A DNA stretch of 6,727 nucleotides from an uncultured Bacteroidales bacterium (GTDB lineage Bacteria > Bacteroidota > Bacteroidia > Bacteroidales > ML635J-15), in assembly GCA_905233405.1 (NCBI GenBank), contig CAJOEG010000084.1:1-6727 (forward strand), in the 5' to 3' direction. Shown piece by piece: positions 5,729 to 6,727 of the stretch. The notes beneath the pieces were generated by a model. That model searched no databases and had not been told where the DNA came from. It was given only the letters and a program-made list of their open reading frames with translations. Both the position numbers and the translations under genes were made by a program. The stretch's first letter is position 1; each line of letters opens with the position of its first letter.

Positions 5729-6727
5729 TTATTGTCCCCAGTTTTCTTTGTCCAGACTTCTGTACTGGATTGCCTCGGCGATATGTGCTGGCTGAATGTC
5801 GTCGCTATGCTCAAGGTCGGCGATGGTGCGTGCAACCTTCACAATGCGGTCGTAAGCGCGGGCAGAAAGATGCAATTTTTCCATTGCGGCCTTTAGCAGG
5901 GCAATACAAGTGCTGTCCAACTTGCAGAACTCGCGAATCTGCTTCGACGACATCTGGGCATTACAGTAAATCTTCTTGCACCTGGCAAAACGTTTAGCCT
6001 GAACCTTGCGAGCTTTAATAACACGCTTCTGTATTTCGGAACTATGTTCGGCAGGCTGAGTGTCGGCAAGTTTCTCGAACTTCACAGGTGTAACCTCAAG
6101 GTGAATATCGATACGGTCGAGTAGGGGACCCGAAATCCTGCTCATATACTTCTGCACAGCCATAGGCGTACAGGTGCATTCCTTTTCGGGATGGTTGTAG
6201 TAGCCGCACGGACAAGGATTCATCGAAGCCACAAGCATCAGACTTGCCGGATATTCTACCGTAAATTTGGCTCGCGAAATGGTCACAATCCTGTCTTCCA
6301 GTGGCTGACGCATAACTTCGAGTACAGTGCGCTTGAATTCAGGAAGTTCATCTAGAAAGAGCACCCCATTGTGCGCGAGTGAAATTTCCCCTGGCTGCGG
6401 ATAAGTTCCTCCTCCGACCAAAGCAACATCCGAAATCGTATGATGTGGAGAGCGAAACGGCCGACGTAGCATCAGCGAATGTCCAGCCTCAGTTTTGCCT
6501 GCAACTGAATGTATCTTGGTAGTTTCGATAGCTTCATCGAGGCTCAACGGCGGAAGTATGGATGGAATGCGCTTTGCAAGCATAGTCTTTCCCGACCCCG
6601 GAGGACCTATCATTATTATGTTGTGACCGCCGGCGGCAGCAATTTCAAGGGCTCGTTTCACATTTTCCTGGCCTTTTACATCGGCGAAATCCAAATCGTT
6701 GTCTGAAAGCGACTTTTGGAATTCGGC
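5729..6727 (-). CDS. comM: ComM/YifB-family Mg-chelatase-like AAA+ ATPase (5' end outside the window)
   Basis: About 332 residues of a family usually near 510 are visible; the frame is open to the window edge, so the TTG at 6694 is an internal leucine codon (DNDLDFADVKGQENVKRALE), not a start. Numbering from the edge, Walker A is GPPGSGKT (41-48), the conserved RPFRSPHHTISD is at 89-100, Walker B is GVLFLDE (121-127), a four-cysteine probable zinc site starts at NPCPCG and ends at CTC (C172, C174, C184, C186), the conserved GPLLDRID is at 200-207, and a C-terminal helical domain contains SARAYDRIVKVARTIADLE. The missing N-terminal part should carry the ChlI/Lon-like domain. ComM homologues form hexameric helicases that extend heteroduplex by branch migration during natural transformation; that role is inherited from the family and not shown here. 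The gene ends with TAA, 157 nt before the PKD gene, which is probably transcribed separately. Confidence 0.95.
   Translation of the reverse strand, partial: AEFQKSLSDNDLDFADVKGQENVKRALEIAAAGGHNIIMIGPPGSGKTMLAKRIPSILPPLSLDEAIETTKIHSVAGKTEAGHSLMLRRPFRSPHHTISDVALVGGGTYPQPGEISLAHNGVLFLDELPEFKRTVLEVMRQPLEDRIVTISRAKFTVEYPASLMLVASMNPCPCGYYNHPEKECTCTPMAVQKYMSRISGPLLDRIDIHLEVTPVKFEKLADTQPAEHSSEIQKRVIKARKVQAKRFARCKKIYCNAQMSSKQIREFCKLDSTCIALLKAAMEKLHLSARAYDRIVKVARTIADLEHSDDIQPAHIAEAIQYRSLDKENWGQ

Noticed and set aside
6692..6694. TTG as the start codon of the comM-like gene
   Set aside because: The frame continues upstream to the window edge (11 more codons), and the family has a further N-terminal domain, so the gene is simply cut by the window.

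Overview
The window looks like Bacteroidota (Bacteroidetes) DNA, probably from an uncultured Bacteroidales-type organism, for most of its length. The main evidence is a 1483-residue secreted protein of PKD-like modules. It ends in a gliding-motility/CHU-type C-terminal domain, the type B sorting signal of the type IX secretion system (T9SS), which is known only from this phylum. A Bacteroidota-style promoter (TAnnTTTG box) in front of the ATPase gene agrees with this. The first ~370 bases do not fit so well. They hold the start of a chemoreceptor-like sensor with a strong Shine-Dalgarno site, which is more like a spirochaete (Treponema) or another motile bacterium.

All four genes lie on the minus strand, so transcription runs from high to low coordinates. 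(1) 6727-5729: the C-terminal two thirds of a ComM/YifB-type Mg-chelatase-like AAA+ ATPase, whose N-terminus lies outside the window. (2) 5728-5572: a short AT-rich spacer with an imperfect inverted repeat just after the comM stop. (3) 5571-1120: the giant secreted protein, with a signal peptide, sixteen cysteine-paired PKD/Ig-like modules of about 86 residues, and the T9SS sorting domain. (4) 1119-963: a structured spacer containing a perfect 18-bp-arm palindrome that abuts three 25-bp direct repeats spaced exactly 32 bp apart, each built around a palindromic core. (5) 962-357: the N-terminal half of an AAA_14/DUF4143-type ATPase that stops abruptly. (6) 323-1: the N-terminus of a dCache-type methyl-accepting chemotaxis-like receptor that runs off the window.

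The genes do not form an obvious pathway. ComM acts in DNA processing during natural transformation, the large protein is a cell-surface or secreted product, and the ATPase belongs to a widespread family of uncertain function. The two points most worth checking are the apparent breakpoint near 360-371, where the ATPase loses its C-terminal half and the receptor has no room for a promoter (an assembly chimera or a real rearrangement), and the phased palindromic repeat array upstream of the ATPase gene. I saw no RNA gene, CRISPR array or complete mobile element, and no proven new system.
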